This document shows, piece after piece, positions 45,668-54,683 of a stretch of DNA of 64,000 nucleotides. The DNA is from Erythrobacter crassostreae (GTDB taxonomy: Bacteria; Pseudomonadota; Alphaproteobacteria; Sphingomonadales; Sphingomonadaceae). The stretch spans positions 1-64,000 of the forward strand of contig NZ_JAGSPC010000002.1 of NCBI RefSeq assembly GCF_019204045.1. The letters run 5' to 3'. The notes beneath the pieces are model-generated. The model saw only the letters and a program-made list of their open reading frames with translations. It was not told the origin of the DNA and did not search any database. Every line of letters starts with the position of its first letter. Positions within the stretch are counted from its first letter, which is position 1. A program made the translations under genes and the position numbers.

Positions 45668-46053
45668 TGTCTGAGCTCCTTTAAAAGAGCTTCAATCTCG
45701 GCGACATCGTCATTGGTAAGAGCCTCTGACTCAGCCAGATGAGCGACGAGCGAAGCGGCTTTCCCACCAAACAGGCGATCAACCAGACGGCGGGATTCTC
45801 CGCCAACATAGTCCGATCGCTGCATCAGCGGGCTGTAAAGAAAACGGCGACCGTCAGGGCGGGTTTCGATGGCTTGTTTCTGAACCAACCTCGAAAGCAA
45901 TGTCTTTACCGTTGGAAGGCTCCACCCGCGTTTTTCGCAAACCTCTTCGCAGACTTCAGCTGCGGTTGCGGTTTCGCGGTTCCAGAGCACTTCCATAACG
46001 GCATGCTCTGCCTCGCTAATCCTCTCGGGTGCTGTATTTTCGGACTTACTCAA
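45664..46053 (-). CDS. BlaI/MecI/CopY-family repressor
   Basis: A 129-residue winged-helix repressor. The N-terminal HTH (RISEAEHAVMEVLWNRETATAAEVCEEV, then SLPTVKTLLSRLVQKQAIETR) and the C-terminal dimerisation helix (SLVAHLAESEALTNDDVAEIEALLKEL) match BlaI. A conserved-looking RFLYSP segment lies between them, where regulated proteolysis occurs in homologues. It is first in the operon with the BlaR1-like gene, and two operator-like sites lie 36-66 bases upstream of its ATG, suggesting autoregulation and control of the divergent gene. Confidence 0.92.
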   Translation of the reverse strand: MSKSENTAPERISEAEHAVMEVLWNRETATAAEVCEEVCEKRGWSLPTVKTLLSRLVQKQAIETRPDGRRFLYSPLMQRSDYVGGESRRLVDRLFGGKAASLVAHLAESEALTNDDVAEIEALLKELRQ

Positions 46054-46087
46054 GTTGGCCTCCCACCTGCTGTCTTGAACGCCTTGA

Positions 46088-46100
46088 TTACACCTGTAGT
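46088..46100. promoter_or_regulatory. BlaI-type operator 1 (TACA-N2-TGTA)
   Basis: Contains TACA-CC-TGTA at 46089-46098, an exact match to the BlaI/MecI core dyad. It sits between the repressor gene and the divergent phytase-like/cyclophilin gene. Confidence 0.72.
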
Positions 46101-46108
46101 CATAGCGA

Positions 46109-46120
46109 TTACGTCTGTAA
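46109..46120. promoter_or_regulatory. BlaI-type operator 2 (TACG-N2-TGTA)
   Basis: TTACGTCTGTAA contains TACG-TC-TGTA, one mismatch from the core. Its centre is 21 bases from that of operator 1, two helical turns, so two dimers would bind the same face. It would control the divergent transcripts. Confidence 0.65.
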
Positions 46121-46190
46121 ACATTAAGCCGTGATGAATAGTGCCTCTCCCCCCCTTGCTCTTCTGCAAACGGTCAATCACAACGGACGA

Positions 46191-47783
46191 ATGACAGTGT
46201 TATCGTCCCTTATCGCATCAACCGCTTTGATACTTTCCAGCGCCGGAATGACCTTGGCCGAGGACGTTCAATCCTCAGAATTGGACTGCGGCGATGATTG
46301 CGTGCTTGAGGTTCTGACTGATCCTGTGCCGCTGGATGAAACCGACATCAGCAATGATGAAGTCGGCGATCTCAGATACATGGGCGGCATCGCTGTCGAA
46401 CCCGGCGATGAAAAGATCGGCGGTGTTTCATCGCTCGAATGGGTCGATGGCAAACTCTACGGCGTTACCGACGATGGCCGATGGCTTGCGATCACGACTG
46501 ATGAGCTGGACGGAAAGCTGCTTGATATCATAAGCATCGAAAGTGGCCCGCTGCGCGATGACAGGGGGAAACGGCTTAGAGGGAAGAGCGATGCGGATTC
46601 CGAAGCAATCGCGCGCATGGCCGACGGCAGCTGGCTCGTCGCGTTTGAACGTGACCACCGCATTTTGCAATACGCGACTTTGGATGGCCACGGTCAGCCA
46701 ACCGAATTGCCTATTGTCGACCTTGTTTTTGATGCCGAAGACAATGGCGGGATGGAGACGCTGGCTGTTTCCCCGTCAGGGCTGCTCGCTTGCGGAGAAT
46801 GGGCCGGCAGCGATGTGCTCAATTGCATGAGGGAACGTGATGGCGGGCTTGTCAGCTTTGAGGTCAGCCCCCCCGCCCCGATCGATGAACGCGAGGGTGT
46901 CCCGACCGATGCCGACTGCTCGAGCGACGGCACCTGCTATATCCTGTTCCGCAGCTACTCGCCTGAAGAAGGCAACACGGCGGCCATTGTTGCGATTAAC
47001 GGTGCCAATGCAGCAACAACGATTGCGACCTTTATGCCGCCCGTCACGCTCGACAATTTCGAAGGTCTAACCGTTCGTGAGGATTTGGATCGGACGTATC
47101 TCTATCTCGCATCGGACGACAACTTCTCAGACCGACAACGCACCTTGCTGATGAAGTTTGAGGTTGTATCAGCGCGAAAGGACATTGCGTTACCCCCTCC
47201 GCCTGTGACCGAAGTCGATACCACCGTCTATGAGACGCTACCGGTGATCATCGAGACGTCGATGGGCAGCATCACCGTTGCCCTAGAAACGGAGCGAGCG
47301 CCCATCACAACGGCCAATTTCCTGAAATACGCGGACGAAGACCGCTTTGACGGAACAGTGTTCTACCGTGCAATGAAGCTGGACCGGGACCCGCGCCCGA
47401 ACGGCCTTATCCAAGGCGGCACGCAATGGGATCCGAAACGCATTCTGGACGGTATCCCGCATGAACCAACCAGCATTACCGGCTTAAGCCACACCAGCGG
47501 GGCGCTATCCATGGCGATGGGAGAACCCGGCACGGCTACTGGCGATTTCTCGATCATGTTGCAGGACCAAACCGGATTGGATGCCCAGCCCGGTTCCGAC
47601 GATCCGATCTGGAAGAATGGCTATGCGGTGTTTGGCTATGTTACCGAAGGGATGGACGTGGTCACTGCAATCCACGCGGCGCAGGCAGACCCGAACAAAG
47701 GCGAAGGCATGATGCGCGGGCAATTGCTGGCCGATCCAGTGAAAATTATCGATATCCGTCGAGCCGAAACCACACCAGAGTAA
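46191..47783 (+). CDS. Periplasmic phytase-like esterase / cyclophilin fusion protein
   Basis: A protein of about 530 residues. A signal peptide (MTVLSSLIASTALILSSAG) is followed by an esterase-like-activity-of-phytase domain (about 45-330: GGIAVEP, SDADSEAIA, DNGGMETLAVS, LDNFEGL). A linker (AIPPPPV-like) leads to a cyclophilin-type prolyl isomerase domain (about 355-530: VIIETSMGSITVALE, FYRAM with the catalytic Arg, LIQGGTQWD, SMAMG). The order is intact in one frame. ATG/GTG codons at 46131-46134 are alternative starts. It is divergent from blaI across the operators. The joint role is unknown; the domains suggest phosphate-ester hydrolysis and folding help. Confidence 0.8.
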   Translation: MTVLSSLIASTALILSSAGMTLAEDVQSSELDCGDDCVLEVLTDPVPLDETDISNDEVGDLRYMGGIAVEPGDEKIGGVSSLEWVDGKLYGVTDDGRWLAITTDELDGKLLDIISIESGPLRDDRGKRLRGKSDADSEAIARMADGSWLVAFERDHRILQYATLDGHGQPTELPIVDLVFDAEDNGGMETLAVSPSGLLACGEWAGSDVLNCMRERDGGLVSFEVSPPAPIDEREGVPTDADCSSDGTCYILFRSYSPEEGNTAAIVAINGANAATTIATFMPPVTLDNFEGLTVREDLDRTYLYLASDDNFSDRQRTLLMKFEVVSARKDIALPPPPVTEVDTTVYETLPVIIETSMGSITVALETERAPITTANFLKYADEDRFDGTVFYRAMKLDRDPRPNGLIQGGTQWDPKRILDGIPHEPTSITGLSHTSGALSMAMGEPGTATGDFSIMLQDQTGLDAQPGSDDPIWKNGYAVFGYVTEGMDVVTAIHAAQADPNKGEGMMRGQLLADPVKIIDIRRAETTPE

Positions 47784-47784
47784 G

Positions 47785-48765
47785 TCAGTTTTCTGCTGAA
47801 GACCTACCCACCGGCTGTGTTTCAGTTTGCGGCATGCGGCTTTCCAAGTCGCTCAACCAAACATCGGCATCAGCACCGATAGATGATTGTGGAAGCGAGG
47901 CGAGCAAGCGCCGCTTGCTCTCCCATGCCGCTACTGTCCTGCTTGTTGCCATGACTGCCTCCGCCAATGGTTGAGGCTTACGCAATGCCCGATTGATCAG
48001 GGCGTCTCCGTAGAACGTCCAGTCATTATCCGGCTCACAGCCAAACGAGGTGCGCTGCGCTGCAGCGGCGGTAAGGATCGCTGTGTCAGCATTGGCAAGC
48101 TGAGGAATGAACACACCGGAATAGCACGCGCTGATGATCAGGAGACGGCGCTCAATGCCTAGCTCCTCAAGCACAGATTTCAGGCGCTTCGGGGAAAAAA
48201 TGCCGTACTCGGTATCCCCGTAGTGATTGACCAAACCGACCTTCGCACCGTGGCTGGTGGTGTAGAGCACCAACACATCTTCTTCGGTATTCATCAATTC
48301 AGCCACGCTGGCGAGACTGAGCAGCAAGGAACGGATTGATCCCTTCGCCTGATCATCGTGCCGGCCATCCGGCCCCGCGAGAACCAGCGTGCGCCCTTCC
48401 CCTCCGTAACGGCGCGAGAGGACTTTCGCTGCCTCACGGGCCTCTCTGGCGAATACAGGATCGCTGTCGAGCGCAACGGTTACGACATAGGCATCGACAA
48501 TGCCGGGGCGCTCCGATTTCAGCGCGGCGAGCGAACGATCCAGCCTGCGCTGCTGCTTCAGCATCTCTTTTGCTGGCACCGCACGCTGGAGGTGCGGCGC
48601 CTTTTCAAAACTGGTGCGAGCATTTGCCCGGGTCGATCCGATGGCAAGATTAGGAAACGGCTCTGTGTGTTCTGGAGGTTCGTTCGCGCCGCGACTACCG
48701 TCTTGCGCCTGCAACGGCGAAACAAGGAAACAGGAAAGTAATGCTGCGACCGCGAATTTGTGCAT
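47785..48765 (-). CDS. Peptidase C13 (legumain-like) family protein, secreted
   Basis: A 326-residue protein with a signal peptide (start at 48765, ending near LQAQD). The C13/caspase-fold dyad appears as His in LYTTSHGAKVG and Cys in LLIISACYSGVF, with the usual beta-strand context. GYGGEGRTLVLAG precedes. C13 peptidases are mostly eukaryotic asparaginyl endopeptidases, but bacterial members exist; specificity here is unknown. A GTG at 48804 would give 13 more residues. It follows the adenylate cyclase gene on the same strand, and its end is 1 base from a convergent gene. Confidence 0.82.
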   Translation of the reverse strand: MHKFAVAALLSCFLVSPLQAQDGSRGANEPPEHTEPFPNLAIGSTRANARTSFEKAPHLQRAVPAKEMLKQQRRLDRSLAALKSERPGIVDAYVVTVALDSDPVFAREAREAAKVLSRRYGGEGRTLVLAGPDGRHDDQAKGSIRSLLLSLASVAELMNTEEDVLVLYTTSHGAKVGLVNHYGDTEYGIFSPKRLKSVLEELGIERRLLIISACYSGVFIPQLANADTAILTAAAAQRTSFGCEPDNDWTFYGDALINRALRKPQPLAEAVMATSRTVAAWESKRRLLASLPQSSIGADADVWLSDLESRMPQTETQPVGRSSAEN

Positions 48766-48816
48766 TTTCAGAAGCTGCCTGTGCAAAGACCGACGGTCAA
48801 GCACCTCGATTGCCGA

Positions 48817-50055
48817 TCAGTCCTCGGCAACAATGCGGTAGACCTTCATTTCACCCACGCCTTTCAAAGACATCAGCTCGGGCTCTGTGAACAGAGCGCT
48901 GTCGCGCGCGCCAAGATACGTGGCTTCAGACACCGCGATACCGTTGGGCGCCGCGACACCTTCAATTCGGCTCGCAATATTCATCGTGTTGCCCCAATAA
49001 TCGTAAGCAAGACGCTGAGACCCGACGACACCGCCGACCACATTGCCGGTGTGTATTCCGACACGAACCGCGACTTCGATACCCGATTCTTGGGAGAATT
49101 TGATCACACCCGTAATCAAGTCCTGCGCAAAGTTGATTGCATCAACCGGGCCCCGCCGGGCAGAAGAATGCCCACCAACAACTGCAAGATAAGCATCGCC
49201 CACAGTCTTTACCTTCTCTACTCCGAACCGGTCTGCACTGGTGTCAGCAAGGCCGAATACGGTGTTGAGCGTTTTGACGAGATGGCCCGGTGAAAGCCGT
49301 TTGGACAAGGATGAGAACCCGACAATATCAACAAAGATCACCGACACATCGCCGTAAGCATCGGCAATTGTCTCACCCTGACGAAGCCGCTTCGCCACCT
49401 CTTCAGGCAGAACATTGTGTAGCAGTTCTTCGGTCTTCGAGCGTTCCTCTTCGAGCGCCAGCGTCGCGGCAAACGTCTTCCGCGCGCGGCGATCAATGTC
49501 CCAACTCACGAAACACGCAAACGTGAAAAATGTCGTGAAATTTGTGAACGAATAGACCTTGTTCACAATGCCTCTATCCGCCTGCAAAAGGAACATGGCG
49601 TAGAGCGCCAGCAAGACAATCGCCCATGCCAAAAAGTACCGTGTCGTGGCGACGAAACCGAGGCTGGCAAACACCATCAGAATGCCAAGATTGATCACGG
49701 CCATGCTTAGCCGACTGATATTGGTGACATCGGCCTGTGAACCCAGCGCATCGATCAGCATGACCATGACAACGGCCATGGCGGAGAATATCACAAGGTC
49801 GATCCACGGCCTATCAACGTAGAAGCGAGTGAAAGTCAGCCCGATAATCCCGCCCAGCACCAGAATAAACGGTCCGGCGGCGAGGTTGTAATCCAGCACG
49901 CCCTCAATCGGGAAATGCATCGGATTAAACCCGATATAGGAGATAAGTGTGACAATCCCGATGGCGGCCAGAAACCGCGTGCCGGGAATGCGCGCATCCC
50001 GCTCGCTCGCGACATATGCGCGTTCGATTGCTGGATCGTCAAAGCGTGCAAGCAA
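48817..50055 (-). CDS. Membrane adenylate/guanylate cyclase (class III)
   Basis: A 412-residue cyclase. Six TM helices (about 28-195) precede a signalling helix (ALEEERSKTEELLHNVLPEEVAKRL) and the class III domain (about 225-410). VSVIFVDIVGFSSLS holds the first metal Asp, VEKVKTVGDAYLAVVG the second metal Asp, and GNTMNIASRIEG the transition-state Asn/Arg. The purine-selecting Lys is in EKVKTVGD, so cAMP is the likelier product. The start is TTG at 50055 with a GGGGGAA site 8 bases upstream. The membrane part resembles sensor modules, ligand unknown. Confidence 0.9.
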   Translation of the reverse strand: MLARFDDPAIERAYVASERDARIPGTRFLAAIGIVTLISYIGFNPMHFPIEGVLDYNLAAGPFILVLGGIIGLTFTRFYVDRPWIDLVIFSAMAVVMVMLIDALGSQADVTNISRLSMAVINLGILMVFASLGFVATTRYFLAWAIVLLALYAMFLLQADRGIVNKVYSFTNFTTFFTFACFVSWDIDRRARKTFAATLALEEERSKTEELLHNVLPEEVAKRLRQGETIADAYGDVSVIFVDIVGFSSLSKRLSPGHLVKTLNTVFGLADTSADRFGVEKVKTVGDAYLAVVGGHSSARRGPVDAINFAQDLITGVIKFSQESGIEVAVRVGIHTGNVVGGVVGSQRLAYDYWGNTMNIASRIEGVAAPNGIAVSEATYLGARDSALFTEPELMSLKGVGEMKVYRIVAED

Positions 50056-50176
50056 GTGTAATTCCCCCGTTGATTACTCTTATCGCGGCTACGCATGCCG
50101 ACGACAAGCACCAACAGCGGCGCAGTCAAAGTTTCCGGATTATTCGATTGTCAGAGCCGAACCGCAAATGCGGTTT

Positions 50177-50590
50177 CTATCGGTTGAGCGCGACCCGCTG
50201 TTTGCCGCCTTTGATCACGAAATCACCGCCGCTCGTTTGCACCGTAATATCGCGCTGCGGTCCCGGTTCATATCTTGCGCGGAAAAACAGTTTCAGCGTC
50301 ACACTTTGGCCAGCTTCAACCGAACGGGTCTCGCAGCTGTAGCTCCAGTTGCCATCGTCAAATTTGACCGCAAACGCACCAATCTTGGAGCGTTGGTGGT
50401 CTCGCATGATCATTTGTGCCTGATCCGGACACGCCTTTATTTCAGACGGCTGGTCGGTGTCATTTGTTAGAACGAGATCAAAACGCTCCCATCTGTTCGG
50501 TGTCGTCTGATCAAAATGATACCCGACAAATTCGCCGCTGAAGGCAGGTGTAACCGCGACACTCGCGAGCAAAGCCAAGTCTAGAAACAT
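50177..50590 (-). CDS. Secreted protein of unknown function
   Basis: A 137-residue protein with a short signal peptide (ALLASVAVTPAFSG) and an Ig-like beta-rich mature domain (ERFDLVLTNDTDQPSEIKAC, then SVTLKLFFRARY). Two cysteines at about 53 and 83 may pair. An AGGGG site lies 6 bases before the ATG. The pattern resembles extracellular beta-sandwich proteins, but I do not recognise a family. It lies between the STM3941-like and cyclase genes on the same strand. Confidence 0.7.
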   Translation of the reverse strand: MFLDLALLASVAVTPAFSGEFVGYHFDQTTPNRWERFDLVLTNDTDQPSEIKACPDQAQMIMRDHQRSKIGAFAVKFDDGNWSYSCETRSVEAGQSVTLKLFFRARYEPGPQRDITVQTSGGDFVIKGGKQRVALNR

Positions 50591-50684
50591 AACACACCCC
50601 TTTTAATCTGTACGAACGATGACCAACGCAAACTGAATTTAGAATGAATTTTGACTTTACATTCAGATGACTAGCTTGATGGCG

Positions 50685-51224
50685 TCACAAGTATCGCGTG
50701 AGCTGCGGTGGTGCGAGTGATAAAACCGCCTCTAGCAATTCGGCATGACTGCGGTTTGTGTTGTTGACGACTATCGAATGCGCGAGCCCCGATGTTGATC
50801 GATTGATCTCTGCCGATTTGCGCCTGAACCAGCCAAAATGCTCCATGCGTTCATCGGTTACTTCGAACTGCAGCATGCTGGTGCCCATAATGTTGAGACT
50901 GCGCAGCTCTTGCGCGTCCGCCCACGGAATTGTCTCTGCAGAGAAATTCCTTAGGAACATGCCTTGATCCGTTATTCTAACAGCAAGACGCGGGTTCAAG
51001 CCTGCCCAAAGATGCACAAAAGTCAGCGGTCCAAAAAAGACAATGCTCAACCATCCGGCAACGGGCGCGACCCATTCCGGAAAGCGCCTGCTCTCCGAAG
51101 CGAAATCACCAAATACGCCAATCAACAATAGGCCGATTGCAACGAAACCGGCAGATAAGGCGGCCAGCGCAAACGAGCGCATAGGAGAGATGCGCGCCTC
51201 AAATACAGCGCGCCTCTCACCCAA
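50685..51224 (-). CDS. STM3941-family membrane protein
   Basis: A 179-residue protein with two TM helices (about 18-42 and 50-75) and a soluble C-terminal region (RLAVRITDQGMFLRNF, TIPWADAQELR, then SIVVNNTNRSHAELLE). This is the layout of the STM3941 family (unknown function, PH-like soluble part). The first codon is TTG immediately after the sdhA TAA; the ATG at 51182 would start inside the family-like N-terminus. It takes the position where sdhB is usually found, but is unrelated to SDH. Confidence 0.68.
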   Translation of the reverse strand: MGERRAVFEARISPMRSFALAALSAGFVAIGLLLIGVFGDFASESRRFPEWVAPVAGWLSIVFFGPLTFVHLWAGLNPRLAVRITDQGMFLRNFSAETIPWADAQELRSLNIMGTSMLQFEVTDERMEHFGWFRRKSAEINRSTSGLAHSIVVNNTNRSHAELLEAVLSLAPPQLTRYL

Positions 51225-53075
51225 TTAATACACCCGCGCTTTTGGTTCGATGTAAGTCGCGTCTTCGGTCAGAGTGTATTCGTGGACCGGGCGATAGTCG
51301 ATTTTGATATTGCCGGCCTGACCGCCCCAACCTTCGAACCAAGCAACGGTGTGCTTCATCCATTCTTTGTCGTTGCGATCCGGGAAATCTTCGTGCGCGT
51401 GGGCGCCTCGGCTTTCCTTGCGGTTCGCAGCCGATGCCATGGTGACGTTGGCCTGAGCCATCAGATTGTCGAGTTCCAGCGTCTCGATCAGATCGCTGTT
51501 CCAGATAAGCGACTGGTCGGTCACGTGGATGTCTTCCATCCGCTTATTCTGAACCGCCAGCTTCTCGACACCTTCGTCCATCAGTTTGGTATCGCGGAAC
51601 ACCGCAGCATGGGCCTGCATGGCTTTTTGCATGTCGGCGCGAATCGCCGCAGTTGGCGAGCCGCCCTGAGCGTAACGGAAGTGATCAACGCGGCCCAAAG
51701 CAAAGTCCGCGCTGTCTGCGGGCAATTCGGGCTGGCTTGCACCGGCGGTGAGATTGTCTTTGAGGTGCAGACCAGTCGCGCGACCGAATACAACCAAATC
51801 TATCAGCGAGTTGGAGCCGAGACGGTTTGCACCGTGAACAGACACACAGGCCGCTTCACCCACGGCATACAGGCCAGGAACCACCGTATCCGGCCCATCC
51901 TTGCCAAGGGTCACGACCTGACCGTGGTAGTTACACGGAATACCGCCCATATTATAATGGACGGTCGGGGTCACCGGCAGCGCTTGCTTTGTCAGGTCAA
52001 CGCCGGCGAAAATCTTGCCGCTTTCGGTGATGCCCGGCAGGCGCTGGGCCAGCACTTCAGGCGCGATATGATCGAGGTGAAGGTGAATATGATCGCCCTC
52101 CGGTCCCTGACCGCGCCCTTCGCGCATTTCGAGAGCCATCGAACGCGACACAACATCACGCGATGCGAGATCTTTGGCCGACGGGGCATAGCGTTCCATG
52201 AAACGCTCGCCTTCGGAGTTCGTCAGATACCCACCCTCGCCGCGTGCGCCCTCTGTGATGAGAACGCCTGCGCCGTAAATGCCGGTCGGGTGGAATTGCA
52301 CGAACTCCATGTCCTGCAAAGGCAAACCAGCGCGCAGAACCATGCCGCCGCCGTCGCCGGTGCAGGTGTGTGCGGATGTGGCGGTGAAATAGCAGCGGCC
52401 ATAGCCGCCGGTTGCCAGAACAACCGATTGCGCGCGGAAACGGTGGATCGTGCCATCATCCAGACACATCGCCATCACGCCGACGCATTTCTTCACGCCG
52501 TCGACTTCGCTCATGATCAGATCGAGAGCGAAATACTCGATGAAGAAATCCGCATCGTATTTCAGGCTCTGCTGATACAGCGCGTGAAGCATGGCGTGGC
52601 CGGTACGGTCGGCCGCCGCGCAGGTGCGCTGCACTGGCGGTCCGTCACCCATGTTCTGCATGTGGCCGCCAAACGGGCGCTGATAGATCGTCCCGTCTTC
52701 GTTGCGCGAGAACGGAACACCAGCGTGTTCAAGCTCATAAACAGCCTGTGGCGCTTCGCGGGCGAGATATTCGATCGCGTCTTGGTCACCGAGCCAATCG
52801 GCACCTTTCACGGTGTCATACATATGCCAAGACCAGTGATCCGGCGTGTTGTTGCCCAGCGAAGCCGCAATGCCGCCTTGCGCAGCAACAGTGTGCGAAC
52901 GGGTTGGGAAAACTTTGGAGATATTGGCCGTGCGAAGACCCGCTTCTGCTGCGCCCATCGTGGCGCGCAAGCCCGATCCGCCTGCACCAACAACGATCAC
53001 GTCATACATGTGATCGATGATCTGGTAAGAGCCTTTCAGCGAGGCATTGGTAGAACTGTCTGCTGTCGTCGGCAT
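51225..53075 (-). CDS. sdhA: Succinate dehydrogenase flavoprotein subunit
   Basis: A 616-residue flavoprotein that oxidises succinate to fumarate and passes electrons to the iron-sulfur subunit. FAD motif [14 protein letters not shown], the covalent FAD histidine region [10 protein letters not shown], the substrate segment [19 protein letters not shown] and the active-site Arg/His region [12 protein letters not shown] are all present. The ATG shares its A with the sdhD TGA (TGATG). The operon reads sdhC-sdhD-sdhA; no sdhB follows. Confidence 0.96.
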   Translation of the reverse strand: MPTTADSSTNASLKGSYQIIDHMYDVIVVGAGGSGLRATMGAAEAGLRTANISKVFPTRSHTVAAQGGIAASLGNNTPDHWSWHMYDTVKGADWLGDQDAIEYLAREAPQAVYELEHAGVPFSRNEDGTIYQRPFGGHMQNMGDGPPVQRTCAAADRTGHAMLHALYQQSLKYDADFFIEYFALDLIMSEVDGVKKCVGVMAMCLDDGTIHRFRAQSVVLATGGYGRCYFTATSAHTCTGDGGGMVLRAGLPLQDMEFVQFHPTGIYGAGVLITEGARGEGGYLTNSEGERFMERYAPSAKDLASRDVVSRSMALEMREGRGQGPEGDHIHLHLDHIAPEVLAQRLPGITESGKIFAGVDLTKQALPVTPTVHYNMGGIPCNYHGQVVTLGKDGPDTVVPGLYAVGEAACVSVHGANRLGSNSLIDLVVFGRATGLHLKDNLTAGASQPELPADSADFALGRVDHFRYAQGGSPTAAIRADMQKAMQAHAAVFRDTKLMDEGVEKLAVQNKRMEDIHVTDQSLIWNSDLIETLELDNLMAQANVTMASAANRKESRGAHAHEDFPDRNDKEWMKHTVAWFEGWGGQAGNIKIDYRPVHEYTLTEDATYIEPKARVY

Positions 53076-53461
53076 CAGGCCTGACCTCCAAGTGCTAGGC
53101 TCGCGACGCTGAAGATAGCAAATGCGCCGCCGCCAATAGCTGCAATGTTAAGCGCGGTCAGAGCCGCAAATTTTGAACCGGAATTCTGAACATAATCCTC
53201 GATCAGAACTGTCAGACCCATGCGCGCATGAGCAAACAGGCTGAATATCAGGAGGATCATCGCCACCGCTGTGACCGGCATGGAAACCCATGCGCTCACC
53301 GTAGCGTGGCTGAAATCGCTCATCGTGACGAAACTGACGATCAGCCAGCTCATCAACACAAGGTTCGTGATCGCGGTGAAACGGTGCGAAAGCCAGTGAT
53401 GCGCGCCGTCATGCGAAGAGCCAAGACCGCGGACTTTGCCGATAGAAGTGCCGTTACCCAT
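53075..53461 (-). CDS. sdhD: Succinate dehydrogenase membrane anchor subunit D
   Basis: A 128-residue three-TM protein. The [22 protein letters not shown]-terminus includes the heme/quinone region, and the helices span about 32-52, 60-80 and 100-122. The start at 53461 overlaps the sdhC stop (TGATG) and its own stop overlaps sdhA, so all three are coupled. A longer upstream frame is rejected because it would lie within sdhC. Anchors SdhAB to the inner membrane and forms the quinone pocket. Confidence 0.9.
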   Translation of the reverse strand: MGNGTSIGKVRGLGSSHDGAHHWLSHRFTAITNLVLMSWLIVSFVTMSDFSHATVSAWVSMPVTAVAMILLIFSLFAHARMGLTVLIEDYVQNSGSKFAALTALNIAAIGGGAFAIFSVASLALGGQA

Positions 53462-53853
53462 CAGATCACTCCTTGCTTGGTAAGGATCAGCGCCCAGAAA
53501 CCGCACGTCAGGACGATCGCAATCAATGGCGAGGCAATGGACCAAAGTTTATTTGTATTCAGCTCGTAACCCGCGCCGATATCCAGCACAAAGTGGCGCA
53601 GCCCGCTCATCATGTGGGTAAAGAATGCCCAGCTAAGCCCTACCATGACGACCCAGCCAAGCGGCGAAGTCATCAAGCCGGTGAAGGTTTCATAGGCCGC
53701 AGGACCGCTGGCAATGGCACCAAGCCACCAGACCAAAACGGCCAATCCGACCAAGGCCATCCCGTCACCGGTCGCGCGGTGAAGGATCGATACCAGCATA
53801 TGCGGCCCCCACCGCCATATCTGGAGGTGAGGAGAAAGCGGTCTTTGGCTCAT
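53461..53853 (-). CDS. sdhC: Succinate dehydrogenase cytochrome b556 subunit C
   Basis: A 130-residue three-TM protein with the family N-terminus RPLSPHLQIWRWGPHMLVSILHRATG, in which the SILHRATG segment carries the quinone/heme-site residues. The helix GLRHFVLDIGAGYE follows with the heme-ligand histidine. The start at 53853 is chosen over an upstream ATG at 53868, which adds five residues. First gene of sdhCDA; the promoter lies in the 120 bases shared with the divergent SDR gene. Confidence 0.92.
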   Translation of the reverse strand: MSQRPLSPHLQIWRWGPHMLVSILHRATGDGMALVGLAVLVWWLGAIASGPAAYETFTGLMTSPLGWVVMVGLSWAFFTHMMSGLRHFVLDIGAGYELNTNKLWSIASPLIAIVLTCGFWALILTKQGVI

Positions 53854-53972
53854 GATTATCCCGTTCAAACGTGCATTCGCGTCGATTTATCGCGCCACAC
53901 TTAGCGTTCTTGGCGTGTGAGGCAAGCCGTGAACGCTCGACTCTACTTGCAAAGTTTTGGATAGAGGTTGTC

Positions 53973-54683
53973 ATGAGTTTCATTCTAGTCACCGGAACAA
54001 GCCGAGGGATCGGCGCATCAGCCAAAGCAATGCTGATCAAACGCGGGGGAAAAGTGATCGGCCACGCCACCAGAGCCGCCGATCCAGACACCGTCGCAGC
54101 AGATTTTTCAAACCCCGGATCAGCACAATTGCTGTGGGAAGAGGCGCTTGATCGCTCTGGCGGCGACATCTCCGCAATTGTGAACAATGCCGGACTGTTC
54201 GAGGCAAACCGGTTGGACCGGTCCGATATCGAATGGCTTGATGCGTGGGATGACACGTTGCGGATCAATCTGACGGCTGCAGCGCAGCTTAGCCGTTTTG
54301 CGATACGTCACTGGCAGTCGGAGAACACGGAAGGGCGATTGATCCATGTTGCCAGCCGCGCAGCCTATCGCGGCGATTCGCCAGCGCACTGGCATTATGC
54401 AGCGGCGAAAGGCGGCATGGTCGCCATGCACAAAAGCATCGCCCGCGCTTATGCCAGCGAGGGCATACTGAGCTTTGCGGTCACGCCCGGATTCACCGAT
54501 ACCAGTATGGCTGGCGACTACCTCGACAGCCGTGGCGGCGCAGGCTTGCTTGCCGACATACCACTTGGCCGTGTAGCTGAGCCTGAAGAAATCGCGGCGA
54601 TCATCGCCTTTTGCGCACTGGACGCCCCGCCGAGCATGACCGGCGCAGTTATAGACGCCAATGGAGCCAGCTTTGTTCGCTAA
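53973..54683 (+). CDS. SDR-family oxidoreductase
   Basis: A 236-residue short-chain dehydrogenase. TGTSRGIGAS is the cofactor loop, NNAGLFEANRLD the NNAG motif, VASRAAYRGD the catalytic Ser region and YAAAKGG the Tyr-x3-Lys. The C-terminal SMTGAVIDANGASFVR is a typical FabG-like end. The ATG at 53973 has a GAGG site 7 bases upstream, so a longer frame is rejected. Overlaps the metallo-beta-lactamase start by 23 bases. Substrate unknown. Confidence 0.86.
   Translation: MSFILVTGTSRGIGASAKAMLIKRGGKVIGHATRAADPDTVAADFSNPGSAQLLWEEALDRSGGDISAIVNNAGLFEANRLDRSDIEWLDAWDDTLRINLTAAAQLSRFAIRHWQSENTEGRLIHVASRAAYRGDSPAHWHYAAAKGGMVAMHKSIARAYASEGILSFAVTPGFTDTSMAGDYLDSRGGAGLLADIPLGRVAEPEEIAAIIAFCALDAPPSMTGAVIDANGASFVR

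Noticed and set aside
51282..53084. A 600-codon open frame on the plus strand across sdhA
   Set aside because: It mirrors sdhA over its full length, whose motifs are certain; such antisense frames are common in GC-rich genes. No signal, motif or ribosome site supports it.
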